A stretch of 64,000 bases of DNA from Cryptomeria japonica (lineage: Eukaryota; Streptophyta; Pinopsida; Cupressales; Cupressaceae), in assembly GCF_030272615.1 (NCBI RefSeq), contig NC_081409.1:239843832-239907831 (forward strand), read 5' to 3'. The position numbers and the translations under genes are program-made. Shown in pieces: positions 35,990 to 48,311 of the stretch (the first letter of the stretch is position 1; each line of letters starts with the position of its first letter). The notes below the pieces were generated by a model. The model ran no database searches and had not been told where the DNA came from. It saw nothing but the letters and a program-made list of their open reading frames with translations.

Positions 35990-36930
35990 AACCCAAGAAA
36001 ATGATCGAGGAATTCCATGACAAGTATGGTCGAGGCCATGGGTCAGCGGATTCAACAACACATCAGATTCTGAAAGTTGGTTATTATTGGCCCAATATAT
36101 TCGAATATGTCTGTGAGCATGTCAAGCATTTCCACACTTGTCAAATAGTAGCATCTAGAATGTGAAACCCTGCAATTCCCCTTCAACCAGTCTTTGAAGC
36201 CAGACCATTCACACAATGGGCATTGGATTTTGTTGGGGTTATTAATCCCAATTCATCTGCAGGGCATAAATTTATACTGACCACCATGGATTATTGCACC
36301 AAGTGGACTGAAGCTCAAGTGTGCTAGAATACTATTGCAAAAACAATCCTTAGATTCCTTGAAGAACACATCATTACCAAGTTTGGGATGCCCTTCACTC
36401 TGATATGTGACAACGACCCAACTTTTACTTCAACACAGTTAATGCAATGGTCATATGAGTTTAAGGTGGTTCTTAAATTTTCCTGAAATTATTATCCCCA
36501 GGGAAATAGAATAGTAGAATCTACCAACAAAAACCTCCTAGATGTCAATAAAAGGTTGTTGGAAAAGAATCCTAGAGATTGGAATAATCAGCTGAAATGT
36601 GCCCTTTGGGCTGACAAGACTAGAGTCAAAGTTTCTCTAAGAACTTCTCCTTATTATATTGTATATGACCAAAGTCATGTTTTCCTGGTTAACTTACAAA
36701 TTATCATCCTTCAATTTATGAAAAATATGAAAATGGAAGACCAGGCTGAAGTTCATCTCCTTAACTTGTTAAAACTTGATGAACAAAGGATCAATACCCT
36801 GCAACATTTTGCTAAACACCAAGCCATTGTCAAGCGATGGTTTGATAAAAGAGCCAACATAAAATCCTTTCGAATTTATGAATTAGTTCTCTTATGGGAC
36901 AAATCTAAATAAGTTTGAAAGGTTGTGGTT
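35990..36930 (+). pseudogene. pol: E7 integrase
   Basis: An H2C2 zinc finger is visible (HGSADSTTHQILKVGYYW, then HTC) at about 36034-36150. The catalytic core follows: FTQWALDFVGVINPN (first Asp, about 36220), FTLICDNDPTFTS (second Asp, about 36395) and NYYPQGNRIVESTNKN (Glu, about 36490). A C-terminal stretch with FDKRANIKSFRIYELVLLW reaches about 36900. No chromodomain is seen. Scattered stops make it inactive. D-D-E residues are all readable. Confidence 0.75.
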
Positions 36931-37528
36931 AGGTCCTTATTAGATTGCTGAAATATTGGGAGAGAATACTTTTAGATTAAGCTCCTTGATTGGAGAATCT
37001 GTATTGTTGCCTATCAATAGTCATTTTCTCAAGCATTTACTTTGGTTGATCTAAGTGGAGCATTTTTCATTGTATTATAGTAGTTTAGCTTCTCCTTTGT
37101 GCTTGCTTTGTTTTATTTGTTGTTTGTTTTGTTGGGAAACCATTTTCTTCTCAAATCTTTTGAAAAGGTGAATATTCTTTGCATAATGATGGGAAATTAT
37201 GAGAGTCTTTACTCATAGCTCTTTATAACTTCATTATCTTTAGGGTGATTTTTCAAAATCCTTGCCTACATTCGTTCAAGGTGATATATAACTGTTAAAT
37301 TATGATTTAAATTTTTTGGCATTCAGTAGGTGAAGGCTAACCTAACTACTCAACACCATCTACACATCATAAATACATCATGAAATCTCTGAAGATGTCA
37401 GAAGAACTTATATCCAAGTGAAAAATCAGGAATCAAGTTGTTTATCATTTTCCATGGTGGTCCCCAACCCAGCTTCAAAACTTCATTGTTTTAAAGTTGC
37501 TTTAAGTTCAAGGTAAAAGCCTCTATAT

Positions 37529-37571
<43 letters not shown>

Positions 37572-38001
37572 AGTAATGGAATTTCTTGTTGCAACTTATT
37601 TGGGTGTTTTGAGTATCTCCACAATGGCTATGGAAGTCTGGCTGACAATGAAGCAATGCTTGACAGGGATCAGAGGTAACTCCGTTGGGACTATGGACGT
37701 GTGGTTGGCAGCATAGCTATGCCTAGGATGACATTGCACAAAACACAAGATTGATTTCACTCATGTATCTTGGGCATGAATTCATTTGTCTATCTTCAAG
37801 ACCGAGAAGATGGGGTGATTAATCAAAGCACACACTTACGAGTTGTTTCCATATAGTCCCAATCTTATTGTCTCGCCTTTTGCTTGCTCATACTTTTGCC
37901 TTTATGGATTACCTTGAATGAAAATAGCCTTAGAGGTCAAGTGAACCAGAGATTTTAAGTTCTAAAATGCCTCGAGTCATTTTTCCCAGAAAGTCACCAT
38001 T
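36931..38001 (+). other. E7 3' untranslated region
   Basis: No gene follows integrase. A perfect (AG)n tract lies at 37532-37564. No convincing polypurine tract borders the 3' LTR; the last bases before it (gtcaccatt) are mixed. Confidence 0.5.
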
Positions 38002-38813
38002 TGTTATGCCCTGCATATCCTCCCCAATCATTTTCTTTGTTGTTCAAAACTGCGAGGGCCCCTTTATTTCTTTTTTGTTTTCCCTTGTTTTTTATTTCTT
38101 CCTTTTGTTCCGCCTCTCTGGAGTATCAGGTTTTGGAAACCTTAGAGTCCTTTGTTTTCTTGTTCACACTTCGGAACTTCGGGTTTCCGGGATCCTGAAG
38201 TGTGTTTTAGCCCTTTGCCTCCTATCCTGATTTGGTATTTTGGGTCCCTGAAACCCCAAAGTTTGTGTTGTTTTCGTTATGAGACATTTAGAAATCAGGG
38301 TCCCCAAAATCCAAAAGGCATCCTCTTGTTTTGTTTCCTTAATGTTCTCTTTGTTTTCTCTGCTTCAAAATTTCCGGTTCTCAAAACCCCGAAGCCTTCA
38401 CTTTTTCCTTTTTGTGCTATTCAGGATTTCGGGCTTCTGGAACCATGAGGCCTTGTTTTGTTTCTTTGTTGGAGCCTCAGGATCTTAGATGTCCAAAATC
38501 CCAGGTTATCCTTGTGTTCATTTGATTTTCAAACTCTAAAACTCTAGAGTCCTAAAGTCTTGTTGTCTAACTTGCCTGAGCCCCAGAATCCCATGTTTCT
38601 AGAATCTCAGGTTCTCTTTTTTTTGTTCCCACCACCTTAGAACTTTGAAGCCCTAGAGTCCCGAAGTGGTGCCTCATTTGTCTGTTGGAGCCTTGGGATT
38701 TCCAATCTATGGATCCTGAGTTTCCCCTCATTTTATTTATTTTTCTTTAGAGTTTCAAAGTCTCAAAGCCCCAAAGAGTTTCATGTTGTGGGTGGTACGA
38801 TTTCCTGGAGGGG

Positions 38814-38822
38814 TATATATAG
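38814..38822 (+). promoter_or_regulatory. TATA box of E7 3' LTR
   Basis: TATATATAG at the position matching 25703 in the 5' LTR, followed by tgctcaaag in both. Confidence 0.7.
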
Positions 38823-39458
38823 TGCTCAAAGTGTCATTTCGACTCATTTGCATGCTAAAGCTTTTGAATTTCTAACTACTTTATCTCCTCTAGTGATTTT
38901 TGGTCCTCTCGTGGTGTGCTTTGTTCTATTGCTCTCTTTCTCCCAGGTAGGCTTTTTACCCTCCTATTTTTCTTCATTTCTTGTTTCGCATGCTTATTTA
39001 CTTACTTTCATAGATTAGGGTTAGGGTTTTTCTTGCTTTCAATAAAGTCAATGTTGCATTGACACTTAGGGTTTATGTTTTTGGCCTTTCTTTTCTTCAT
39101 TCTGGGATCTCGGGTTTTCAAAATGCCAGAACCCCCTCTATTGCCCTACTTCAGAACTACATACCCCCTGGAATTTTGGAGTTCCTTTTGATCCTTTCTT
39201 TGAAATTTTGGAACCCCAGAGTTCCATAACAATCCCTTTTGTTGCCTTATTCACTTCGAAGTTTTGAAACTCAAAAACCTTGAAGTAGGTTCATGTTGCT
39301 ATGTTTTAAGTTTGGGACCCCGAAATCCTAGGATCCTGAAATCATCTATAATGGACTTCTTTGAGACCTCGAGAGTCTAGGATTCTGAAGTCTCTTGTGT
39401 TTTATCAATCTTATCAAGTTGATCATATGTATTTTTTGTTGCAGGTTAAGGTAGTCTT

Positions 39459-42400
39459 ATGGAACCATCCACATCATCTTGAAAGAAGAACAGGGGTGAG
39501 ATCAAATTGGAAAAGAACCCACCAACCATGATGTATCAATATCAAGGTCAGACCTTGGTGTAAAAATAGGAAAATGAAGTACAATGGGTGACAGATACAG
39601 ACATTGGTCACATAGAAATTGAGGAAATCAGAACAGAAGTGACTCAACCAAACCTTGAAGCCCCATATAGGAGAATCAAGAGATTCAGGTTGGTTGAGGA
39701 TACCATTTTCCCTCAGGTGGTGTAATCACTTGAATTAATCCTCGCTAAAGCCCAGCATTACAACAAGGATATAAGGAAATATATTGATGTAGTAGGAAAA
39801 GCTGTGGTGGATATTTCCCTTGAAATTATTGGAATGATATTTGGAATCCATCAATTTGAAAATGTCCTCAAGACCACCGAAGGGGAGGCAGCTACCATTT
39901 TCAATAAAAATGCCTCAAACTAAAAATGTCATATAAATGAAGCTTAGCTAAAGGAACCAAGGAAGTTAGGCCTCAAGGCCATAGATAATATCCTCAAAGC
40001 TGATTTCAAGGAGGCACCTATGGACTTAATCATATGCTTAGTCCCTCTTTCGAAAATCCAGATTGCAGGCATTATCATCTGTGGATGTTCTATTACATCC
40101 ACACAGGCTTCAAAGATAAAGATTATTTTGATTGGGCCCAAATTATCTCAAATAACATTCATGATAAACTATCCAATGTGTTACAAATAAAGAAGTTCTT
40201 CATGACTTCTCATGTCATATGGGTAGTAGCAAGGAGTGGAAAGGACCCAGGTCTCAATATAGATGGAAAACTAGGAGAAGAGCCCAGACAGAAAAGAGTT
40301 TGGGAATACTACACTCAATTTCCAATCACACAGACCAAATTACATTTCAAGAGAAAAAATGATGCATTCATATATGATGTTATATGCAAGCTAACGGGTG
40401 ATTTAGGCTACCAGATCTCCTCAGAAGCTATAAAAATGGTAAAAGAGTGGGGTTGTTGGTTCCTTCAAAACCAATGCTTCACTTACATCTAAGTGATCGG
40501 ATTCACCGAAAGGCCCTTCCTCCTTCCTCGATACTGCAATAATACAATAATCATTCTTAAATACACAAGGCAAATTGTGGGGCTACAATCACTCCTGACC
40601 CTCAAGCACAAGACTGGGGTCACATTCCCAATTTCACTAGAATACTACGCATGCCCGAACATACAAGCTGCCAGGTCTATTATTCATGAACTATAGAACC
40701 TGACTCTAAAGGAATTTTATTATTCCAGACATAGGTATGATCCACTTGGTAAGTAGAAACAAATGACGCCTATCTCATTTTTGGGTCACCTACCGACTTT
40801 AGAAGATTTTTGGGCAGACATGCATAATAATTTTGAAGCCCGAGAAAGGGGATATTATAGGTTGACAGTTTCTCAGATTAGGAATTTCAAGGTAGAATGA
40901 ACTTTGAGATGATTGTGAGCTACTGGATCTACTCTACGAGGAAGCATTGATTGATAAGAAGCCACTTTTGCCTATCAGGTGGTCAGAGTAGGAGAAAGTA
41001 GACATTAAAATTGTAACATAAAAGGTAGTTGAAAAAACAATGCAATGGTTGAGCTTGAGGATTCTCCCAAGTGCCTTCAAGGAAAAGAAGAAAGGAAATG
41101 CTATGGGCAACTGACAATCCATGACTAATAAGGAGTGTACTGGGCAAACTAGGTCAAAATCAAGAAAAAATACTCCTATACATCTAGAAATTGTTGTTCA
41201 AACCATTAATAAGGAACAATTAATGAAGCAACTTGATGCAAAAATAAATGAGTCCCAACTCCTCAAGACAACAACTGAACATGGGATCACAACCGGGTTG
41301 CAAGCAATGTCACATGCCTCCATTCATCTCATTGTACCTGTTTTTGGAATCATCCCAAGAAGGGTAAAATTCAAGCACAAGATGTTGAAAAAATGGGTCC
41401 TCTTGCAACTAGACCACTTGCCACTTAGACACCTGCACCAACATCTGTATCATCTCATGAGCAAGTAATTGTCCATAATGTTGAATTTGATTCAGATGAA
41501 GATAACGAGCCTATTGCAGTAGTTGCACGAAAGAAGAGAGGTGAGACAATGCAAAGGCAATCCACCACCCAACAAGTTCAACAAGAAATAGTTTTACAAC
41601 AGGTAGAACCTATGGAGGAGGAGGAACATGAAGAGGAAGATTAATGTCTAGTTCTAACCCCTCAAGACTAAGAGATGATCCTAAAACAATTGGAAGGAGA
41701 TAAGAAAAAAAAAAAGAAGGAAATAGATAAAGTGTTTGAGGATGAGGTAAGCAAAAAGCTAGAAGATTTTGCCAAGTAGAAACAACTGACTGATGAGCAA
41801 GTGCATTCAGCAAACCTCACCCAATAGGTCTCTCAACCTCCTCCACATCATGAAGAGCCTTCACAACAACAATCAAATGAGTAGCCAATGAATGAAGAAC
41901 AACAGGAAGATGAAAGGAAGGAGAAACAAATAGAATCATCCATGGTTAATATTGAGGTGTAAACCCAAGGTGGAAATGAGGATTATAGTATGCCACAGTG
42001 GTTGACCTTTAATTTTCAGAAGAAGGGAAAAATTGTCTTCCCAAGCATCTCCTGACAAGAGACAATCGTTGAATCTCTGAGGAGAAATAAAAGAGCCAAA
42101 ACTCTTCATCATCTCTTAAGGAGAAATTCAAGAGATATTATAGTCAGTGTTGCAGCTCCTGTGCAAAAATAACATGAAGATAGACAAGTCACCCCCAAGT
42201 ATTAGGTATCACAAGTACATCTGGGTAAATAGACCAAATGGGGAGAAATAGCCTCGCGACATGTTGTTACTTCCACCATTAAAACAAATATTGAAAAAGA
42301 ACACAAATAAAAGAAGGAAGTTAAAGCACAACTGAGGCAGTACAAGAAATTGATTGTAGATATGTCCAAGCCACTAGACTCTAGGATTAATGGTACCTTT

Positions 42401-43301
42401 CCTTCTAGCTCATCTCTTCCACAAGAAGAGGTAAAAGCATTGTATGAAATAAGAAAGGTGGCTACTACTGTAAAGAATTGGGATCAAGATGATATGGGAA
42501 AGATGAAAATGTTCCTACAAGATACTATGGAGATCTATGAAGATGCCCATCTCAATGAGAAGATCCTTATATACCATTTTGTGCAATGGGAGAAACAACT
42601 TGACAAGTTCTCAAAGCAAGCCAAGACACTAAGAAAAATCAAGGAACTAGGTGAGGACGTGATAATCAAGGAAGATTTGCTGGGAGGAGAGAGTATAGAA
42701 AGCTTGCAGTCCTGCATTAACATCTTGGACTTAAGGATGGAAATGATGGAACAATGTCAGATCAATGTACTCAAGGAACACCCTCCTCTCCTCAACCTAT
42801 TGACATAGTATGAATAGTTTGCCACAATCTTGTTAGGGACATATGGTTTCAACCTCATGTGGGATGGGGTGCTTCACCAAGAGACTGTACTCAGCCAATG
42901 GGATGCCTATACAACATATCACTTCGCACCCACTGTTGAGTTTAATATTGAAACTGTGAATATTGATTTTCAAATGTCAACAATCTGAATCAAAGATGGA
43001 CAAAATAATTGAGAGGCTAGAAAGCACGAAGGAGACATTGAGAGTCTCTAAGCTCCATATTGAATACATATCGGTCCCACTTCATGATTCCTTAGACTGT
43101 TTCATTGGCAACTACGAGAACTACAAGCAAAACAAAAGGCAAATTGGTAGTTTACAAGAAGATGCGTGCTCAGGGAGGCGCCACTTTAATTATTACTGCA
43201 ATTTATTAATAGCTCTTCACTTGAACTTATCATGCACCAGTGCTATGATCAAAGGACATTGCACACATGGAGACTATGGAGCCATAGCCCCTAAAAGATA
43301 A
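39459..43301 (+). pseudogene. ORF inside E7 3' LTR, second copy
   Basis: It begins MEPSTSS like the 5' copy. It shares YQYQGQTLV, DTDIGHIEIEEIRTEV (about 39596), RSGKDPGLNIDGKLGEEP (about 40230), EWGCWFLQNQCFTYI and the coiled coil EVKALYEIRKVATTVKNW (about 42430). It ends GHCTHGDYGAIAPKR at 43301, keeping residues deleted from the 5' copy. Its stops and frameshifts lie at different places, for example a frame change near 40034. Together the two copies show that the protein was once intact. Family unknown. Confidence 0.65.
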
Positions 43302-44177
43302 TTGAATGTTGATACATATGTAGTAGTAATTAAGTGGATATCCAAAGGCAGTGACTTGCATGTCGACTACAAATCCCATCATTTTGAAACTGAATTAAAG
43401 GCATGGTTTATTCCTGGGTTTTAGGGATTGTTATACTATAAACTATAAGAGATTGGGCAATTTTGGGGGTCCAAGAATTGATGATTCAAGGCCAGTAATT
43501 AGGAATTTTTATCTTCTTAGGCAACCTTACTTTTATAGTTATTTTGTTATTGTTGAAACACTCTTATTTATTGTTCAAATCAATACAAGCAACTTGTGGA
43601 TTGCATGATTACAAATGTGTCTTCTTGATTGATGTCTCTTGTAGTCTGGTATCTTCTCTCATTTTAATTAGGAATTTAGTATTTTAGCTTTGTCATTTCA
43701 TAAATCATATTGCACATGTGAATGGTGTATGAAGATGAGGTGGTGATGCAATTTTATGATATTTGATATCTTGTTCAGTTTGTATGTGAGTTGATTTTAT
43801 TTGCATGCTTATTGGAAAAGATACTTAATTGTTGTTTCAAATTTTATAGATAATATTGTACTGTGGTGCATTAGTTTCATAATTCTCTTAGTTGTGCATA
43901 CCGACTATGTTATCTCTTGTTACCCTAATCTATCTTTTGATATTTATTTCTAAGTGAAAATATAAAAAGAATCGTAGAGGAAAACCTATGTATTTTGTGT
44001 TATCAGCAGACCCATTGATTGTAAACAGGACACGTGAACATTGAATTTCCACACACCATTGTGACCCAACCATATAGGCCTTGGGAGGTTAGGAATTTGT
44101 AAGTTTATTTTCCTCTTTCAGGAGAAGCTTTGTCTCATGAAGATTGCATTTCAGGTGCGTCAAAAGGCCCGTCAACA

Positions 44178-44182
44178 AGTTG
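44178..44182 (+). other. right target site duplication of E7
   Basis: AGTTG follows the LTR end CAACA and pairs with GGTTG at 24888. Sequence after it continues the E5 reading frame. Confidence 0.65.
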
Positions 44183-44673
44183 GAGATGTGATTTCCCTTG
44201 ATATTCATGGTTATGTGGATTCAAACTGGGCAAGTGATATCGATAGTAGAAGATCCACCAGTGCTTATGTGTTTACTTTATTAGGTGGTGCAATTAGTTG
44301 GATGAGTAAGCGAGAGGTTGTGGTTGCTTTATCCACTACAGAAGCAAAGTATGTGGAATTTACTCATGCTTGTAAAGTATCCATTTGGATTAAAAGACTG
44401 TGTTCAAATATTGGAATAAAACAAGGTGCAATGACAATTTATTGTGACAGACAGAGTGCTCTCTGCCTAGCTAAGAACCTGGCATTTCATGCCCTGACCA
44501 AACAAATTGATGTTCAATATTATTTTGTCAGATATATGGTCAAAGATGGCAAGGTGAAGTTGGTTAAGGTGGTGACTTTGATGCATGTTATATATTATTT
44601 AACTAAGGTTGTGAGCACAAAGAATTTTAGATGGTATACGAAGTCTATGAGCCTCATGGCCTCTAGAAATTAA
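44183..44673 (+). pseudogene. pol: E5 RNase H, C-terminal end of pol
   Basis: Copia RNase H motifs are all present: HGYVDSNWASDIDSRRSTSA (about 44204), GGAISWMSKREVVVALST, TEAKYVEF, IYCDRQSALCLAKN and the terminal KVVSTKNFRWY-like end. The frame is open from the E7 junction to 44673. When the E7 insert and one copy of the duplication are ignored, it is in frame with the RT ending at 24892. It is the best preserved part of E5. Confidence 0.85.
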
Positions 44674-44727
44674 TTTATTGTGTTGATACTCCCTTTTCTC
44701 TTGCAAGGTATTTGACAAGTGGGTGAA

Positions 44728-45618
44728 TGTTGGTAAAATGGTGTATCGACCTTAGATTTACATGAGGTTACTATTTATAGTAATTTTTCGTAGCAAAATT
44801 CTACCCAAAGCTTTAGATTGGCTAGATAAGAATGTCGATAAATTTTCGTTGCAAGATCATAACTAGTTTTGAAGATATTAAAGTTTTCATTTTTGAAGGG
44901 TGTGATGAAATGTCTAAATTTAATTTTGAGTACTTTAGACCCTCTAAAATGCTCTATAAAGTGGGTGTACTCGGTGTAGCGAGTTAAAAGGTGATAGAGC
45001 ACTTTGTAAATTTTTTCGGCCCATCAAACGGTTCATCAATCAAACAGCCGGTTCACAAGTTATGGTCTCCAGAAGTTTGGACTCCTGTAATAGGAAATAT
45101 AAAAATACATCAGACACGTAAATGAGTTGTGAAAGGGAGGAACATGTGGTGATGTGTGTTTTGACATGTCATAGGGCATCTAGAATGGAGATAAAAGTTG
45201 GGTATACTTTATTGGGTGGTTTTAGCCCATTGTTTTGTAATACCGTTTGATGATTTCTTATATTGTATTTCCTATATATGAGGTGTGTGAGATAGAGGTT
45301 GTGTGTAAGATTTTATGGCTCATGATTTGCCTCTAAGTCTCTGGTTAGTGGTACTCCTATGAAGAGATTTCTCTACAAGTATATTGTGATCTATTATTGA
45401 TTGTTGAATAATATATTGAGCTTCTTTTGGAGTGTGGGGTTTTTCTCCTGAAAGGGTTTTCCCCACATAAATAATTGTGTTGCTATGTTGTGGTATGCAT
45501 GATATAATGTTTATTTCTATTAAGTTTATATAGCTATTGTAACGATCTGTAAAAGTTTTGCAGTACCCTCCTCTCAAGATTAGGGTAGGAAGTTGTTTTG
45601 CTATGTAACTTCCTTACA
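44728..45618 (+). mobile_element. E5 3' LTR, 891 bp
   Basis: It starts TGTTGGTAAAATGG after an AAGTGGGTGAA purine tract (44718-44727) and ends CCTTACA. TATATATG at 45273-45280 is a TATA candidate. Near its end it carries GTGGGGTTTTTCTCC and GGGTTTTCCCCACAT, related to the core module in the other copia LTRs. Confidence 0.7.
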
Positions 45619-46212
45619 ATTTGAACTCAACCTTGTACCAACATAACAACAAGCATCAACTGAAAGAGTGTTCTTGCATTGTCAAGGCACCAAATCTTCA
45701 CTGGATTATTGTCAATTGGGTGTCTAATTGTGACGACAACGTCCTCAAGGTTGTGGAGGTAAGTTTTTAAATTGTAGGAATTTAATTAATTAGCAAGATA
45801 GAAATGGTTTTAAGCAAATTATTTTAGTTTATAGGAATTAAAAGTTACCCAACAGTTGATGAAAATCCTAGCCAAGAACAACTGCAACGAACTCCTTCAA
45901 CGATGCCTCAAGATCTTCCTAGGATGCAAGAAAGCATACTACGAAAAGTAGAGTATAATAAGAAATAAATTAAATTAATAATTGAAAAGTGAAGAGATTT
46001 AAATGGAAAAACCTCCCATCACTCTACCCTCACCACTTCAATAGAATCTATGATCTCTCACATAGATTCGAGTGGACAAATTAACAGTTGATCAAAAAAG
46101 AAATAAGAAAAATAAATATGTATGCAGACAACTAATCATATAAATTATCATATCAACAAAAAAATTAAAAATAATATAAAATCCTACTACTTATGTACAT
46201 TATTCATTGATA
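45619..46212. other. unassigned sequence between E5 and E8
   Basis: About 590 bp of AT-rich sequence into which E5 and E8 are inserted. A short plus-strand frame (about 45662-45760, containing KAPNLHWIIVNWV) ends at GTAAGT, so it resembles an exon, but no other exon can be linked to it. No known domain. Confidence 0.3.
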
Positions 46213-46878
46213 TGTTGGCATTTGACTGAAGCAGTAAAGATTGTTGTTGTTATGCAACCGGAATATGATTAGTTAGTAAATGTGATGAAGAGATTGGCAT
46301 TTATGTTTGATGACTAAGTTTTGTGTTTTCATTGATGGAAATAATGTTTTTGTAGTCATCTAAGTCTTAGAAGCCAACCGATAAGGATTAATCATTACAA
46401 AAGACAGTTTTACAGAGAACCAGTAATTAGGATCTCAACTGGTAAACTGAGACAGAGTTGCATTTCGACAATCGATACAAGCGATTCATGAAGATTTGGA
46501 TGATGTGGTTTCACAGTGATGTTGGTGATAGGTATTTGGAGCTATGTTCTCAACTAAATTGGCAGATTCAACTGGATGAACGAGATTTGATTTACAGAAC
46601 AGAAAAACTAGTAGAACACTTAACCAGTAGTGATATAGTTACTTAAATCGGCAACACGACAAAAGTTTTAATTTGTTATGTCAGTGGCCAACATATGTAA
46701 AGCGTGCAATGTAAGTTTGTCTAGATTCATTGAACCTAGGAAATTGTTCCAAGGTTGTAGCCAACTTAATGTAAAATGTTTATAAAAAGTGTGATGAGGT
46801 ATAAAGTCGGTATGTGTGTGAAGAGAGAATTCATGAGAAAATATTGTGAATGTGATCGTGTAGTGATTAGGGAAGTTT
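46213..46878 (+). mobile_element. E8 5' LTR, left part
   Basis: It begins TGTTGGCATTTGACTG, the same start as the E2, E10 and E11 LTRs. A TATA candidate TATAAAAAG is at 46781-46789. It is interrupted at 46879 by the E9 LTR and resumes at 53043. The combined length would be about 1,217 bp, close to the LTRs of E2 and E3. Confidence 0.6.
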
Positions 46879-47325
46879 TGTTAGTGTAAATAAATATTCA
46901 TTATGGATATTATTACACTTTACTTAAGTTAACTTAGGATAATGCATCTCTTCATAATTTGGATTTGAGACACTTAGGGAAGTGTGCACATAGGGATATA
47001 GCTTGTAGGAGAAATTCCACCTTTTGTGGTCTTATTTTGCTGTTACACTCCACATTCGGTGGGTCATCCACCTCTTGTGGAATATTATATTATTTCTCCT
47101 ACCTACCCCTAGTATTTCTTACCTACCCTTGTTTCTCATTGAGCCACATGTCATGATTGTGTTCTTGTACATCCATATGGCCTTGCCTATATAAGCAGGC
47201 CTATATTCATTGTATTGGTGAATCCAGTTGATCATTTGTATATTGATGAGAATATAGTTTGTTCTTGTCATTCTATTGTCTCTCTTTATGCTTTTCATTG
47301 TGCCCTTGATATTGGCAAAATCTCA
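46879..47325 (+). mobile_element. E9 5' LTR, 447 bp
   Basis: It starts TGTTAGTGTAAATAAAT and ends AAATCTCA. The 3' copy at 52596 is the same length and differs at about 15 positions by eye. TATATAAG at 47188-47195 is the promoter TATA. The PBS follows two bases after the end. Confidence 0.95.
47188..47195 (+). promoter_or_regulatory. TATA box of E9 5' LTR
   Basis: TATATAAG in a GC-flanked setting (gcc on the left, caggcc on the right), conserved in the 3' LTR at 52905-52912. Confidence 0.75.
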
Positions 47326-47327
47326 CA

Positions 47328-47340
47328 TGGTATCAGAGCC
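47328..47340 (+). other. E9 primer binding site (tRNA-iMet)
   Basis: TGGTATCAGAGCC is a perfect initiator tRNA-Met PBS. Confidence 0.95.
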
Positions 47341-48311
47341 ATTGAGGCTTCAATTGATTGGTTTTTGGAGACATCTTGGAAGGCTTCTATTTTCGGATCT
47401 GAGGGACAACATTTTTTGGAGGCATCTGAGAGCGTTTTCGACCTCATCATTGAATCCGGGAGGCCATTTGCATAAAAATCAAGTATAAACTCAACTTATT
47501 TTGGCGAAAATCGAATTTTGGGTGTTGGAGGAAGTTTTTGCCCAATTAGGGTGGTACGGTGCGGAATTTTCGGATCTCAAAAAAAAAAATTCTGAAATTT
47601 TTTTTCCAGTTTTGAAAATGATTTTTTTTTTTTGGTGGGTTCATACCTTCTACCCAGTCAGCCACTCAATCAGCGCCCAGTCAGCATTTTTTTGAAAAAA
47701 TTTAGACCCCTCTCTATTGAGCAATTTGAATTTTTGAGTCAACTTTGGAGGCTCATAACTTGCTCAATTTGCTCCTTTTTGGGTGAATTTTTTTTTTATT
47801 TGGGCTAATTTTTCATGCTCTTCATAGTGGTGTGGTTATTTTCTGATTTTGGTGCACAGGTTTTTTAGAATTTTCAGATTCTCTCAGCTATACCTATCCA
47901 ATCCTCAATTTTGCAACTTCAAAGGCTTCATTTGAGCTCATACGACCTCCTTTTTAGGTGCCATTTTTTTTTTAAAGTGTATGTTTTTTCATCTACTTTC
48001 ATAATCTATGGTCAGATTTCAAATATTTTGAGAGGACATTGTACTTTTAGATATTGATCTTATTTGGCCTATTTGGTACTTGTACATTGCTTGGATCTTA
48101 GTTTAGATCTCTTGCATTATTAGTTTGAGTCTCTTTTGGTCTTATTGAGGCAGTTGTAAAGTTGATATCAGAAGTCCACTTTGCCATTTTTTGCAAGTGG
48201 CCCATTGTACACGCACTAAGTATAAAGTGCCAAATCATCATTTTTTTGGGGGGGGGGGGTATCTTGTGTGATTGTGCCTCTCTTTCCTCGTGCTCTTTAA
48301 TTTTTGTTGCA
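47341..48311 (+). other. E9 leader, no gene
   Basis: A 970-bp leader between PBS and gag, rich in T-runs, with a run of twelve G at 48248-48259. It contains no supported ORF. Confidence 0.6.

Larger units (their letters stand above)
38002..44177 (+). mobile_element. E7 3' LTR, 6176 bp
   Basis: It starts TGTTATGCCCTGCATATCC and ends CCCGTCAACA, matching the 5' LTR along its length. The TATA box TATATATAG is at 38814-38822. A clear splice-acceptor-like ttttttgttgcag is at about 39431-39443 and a donor-like CAG|GTAGGC near 38945. It is followed by AGTTG and then E5 RNase H. It is 71 bp longer than the 5' LTR. Confidence 0.85.

Noticed and set aside
48241-48259. T-run followed by a run of twelve G as a polypurine tract
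   Set aside because: It lies in the E9 leader, far from an LTR start; most likely slippage or a sequencing artefact.
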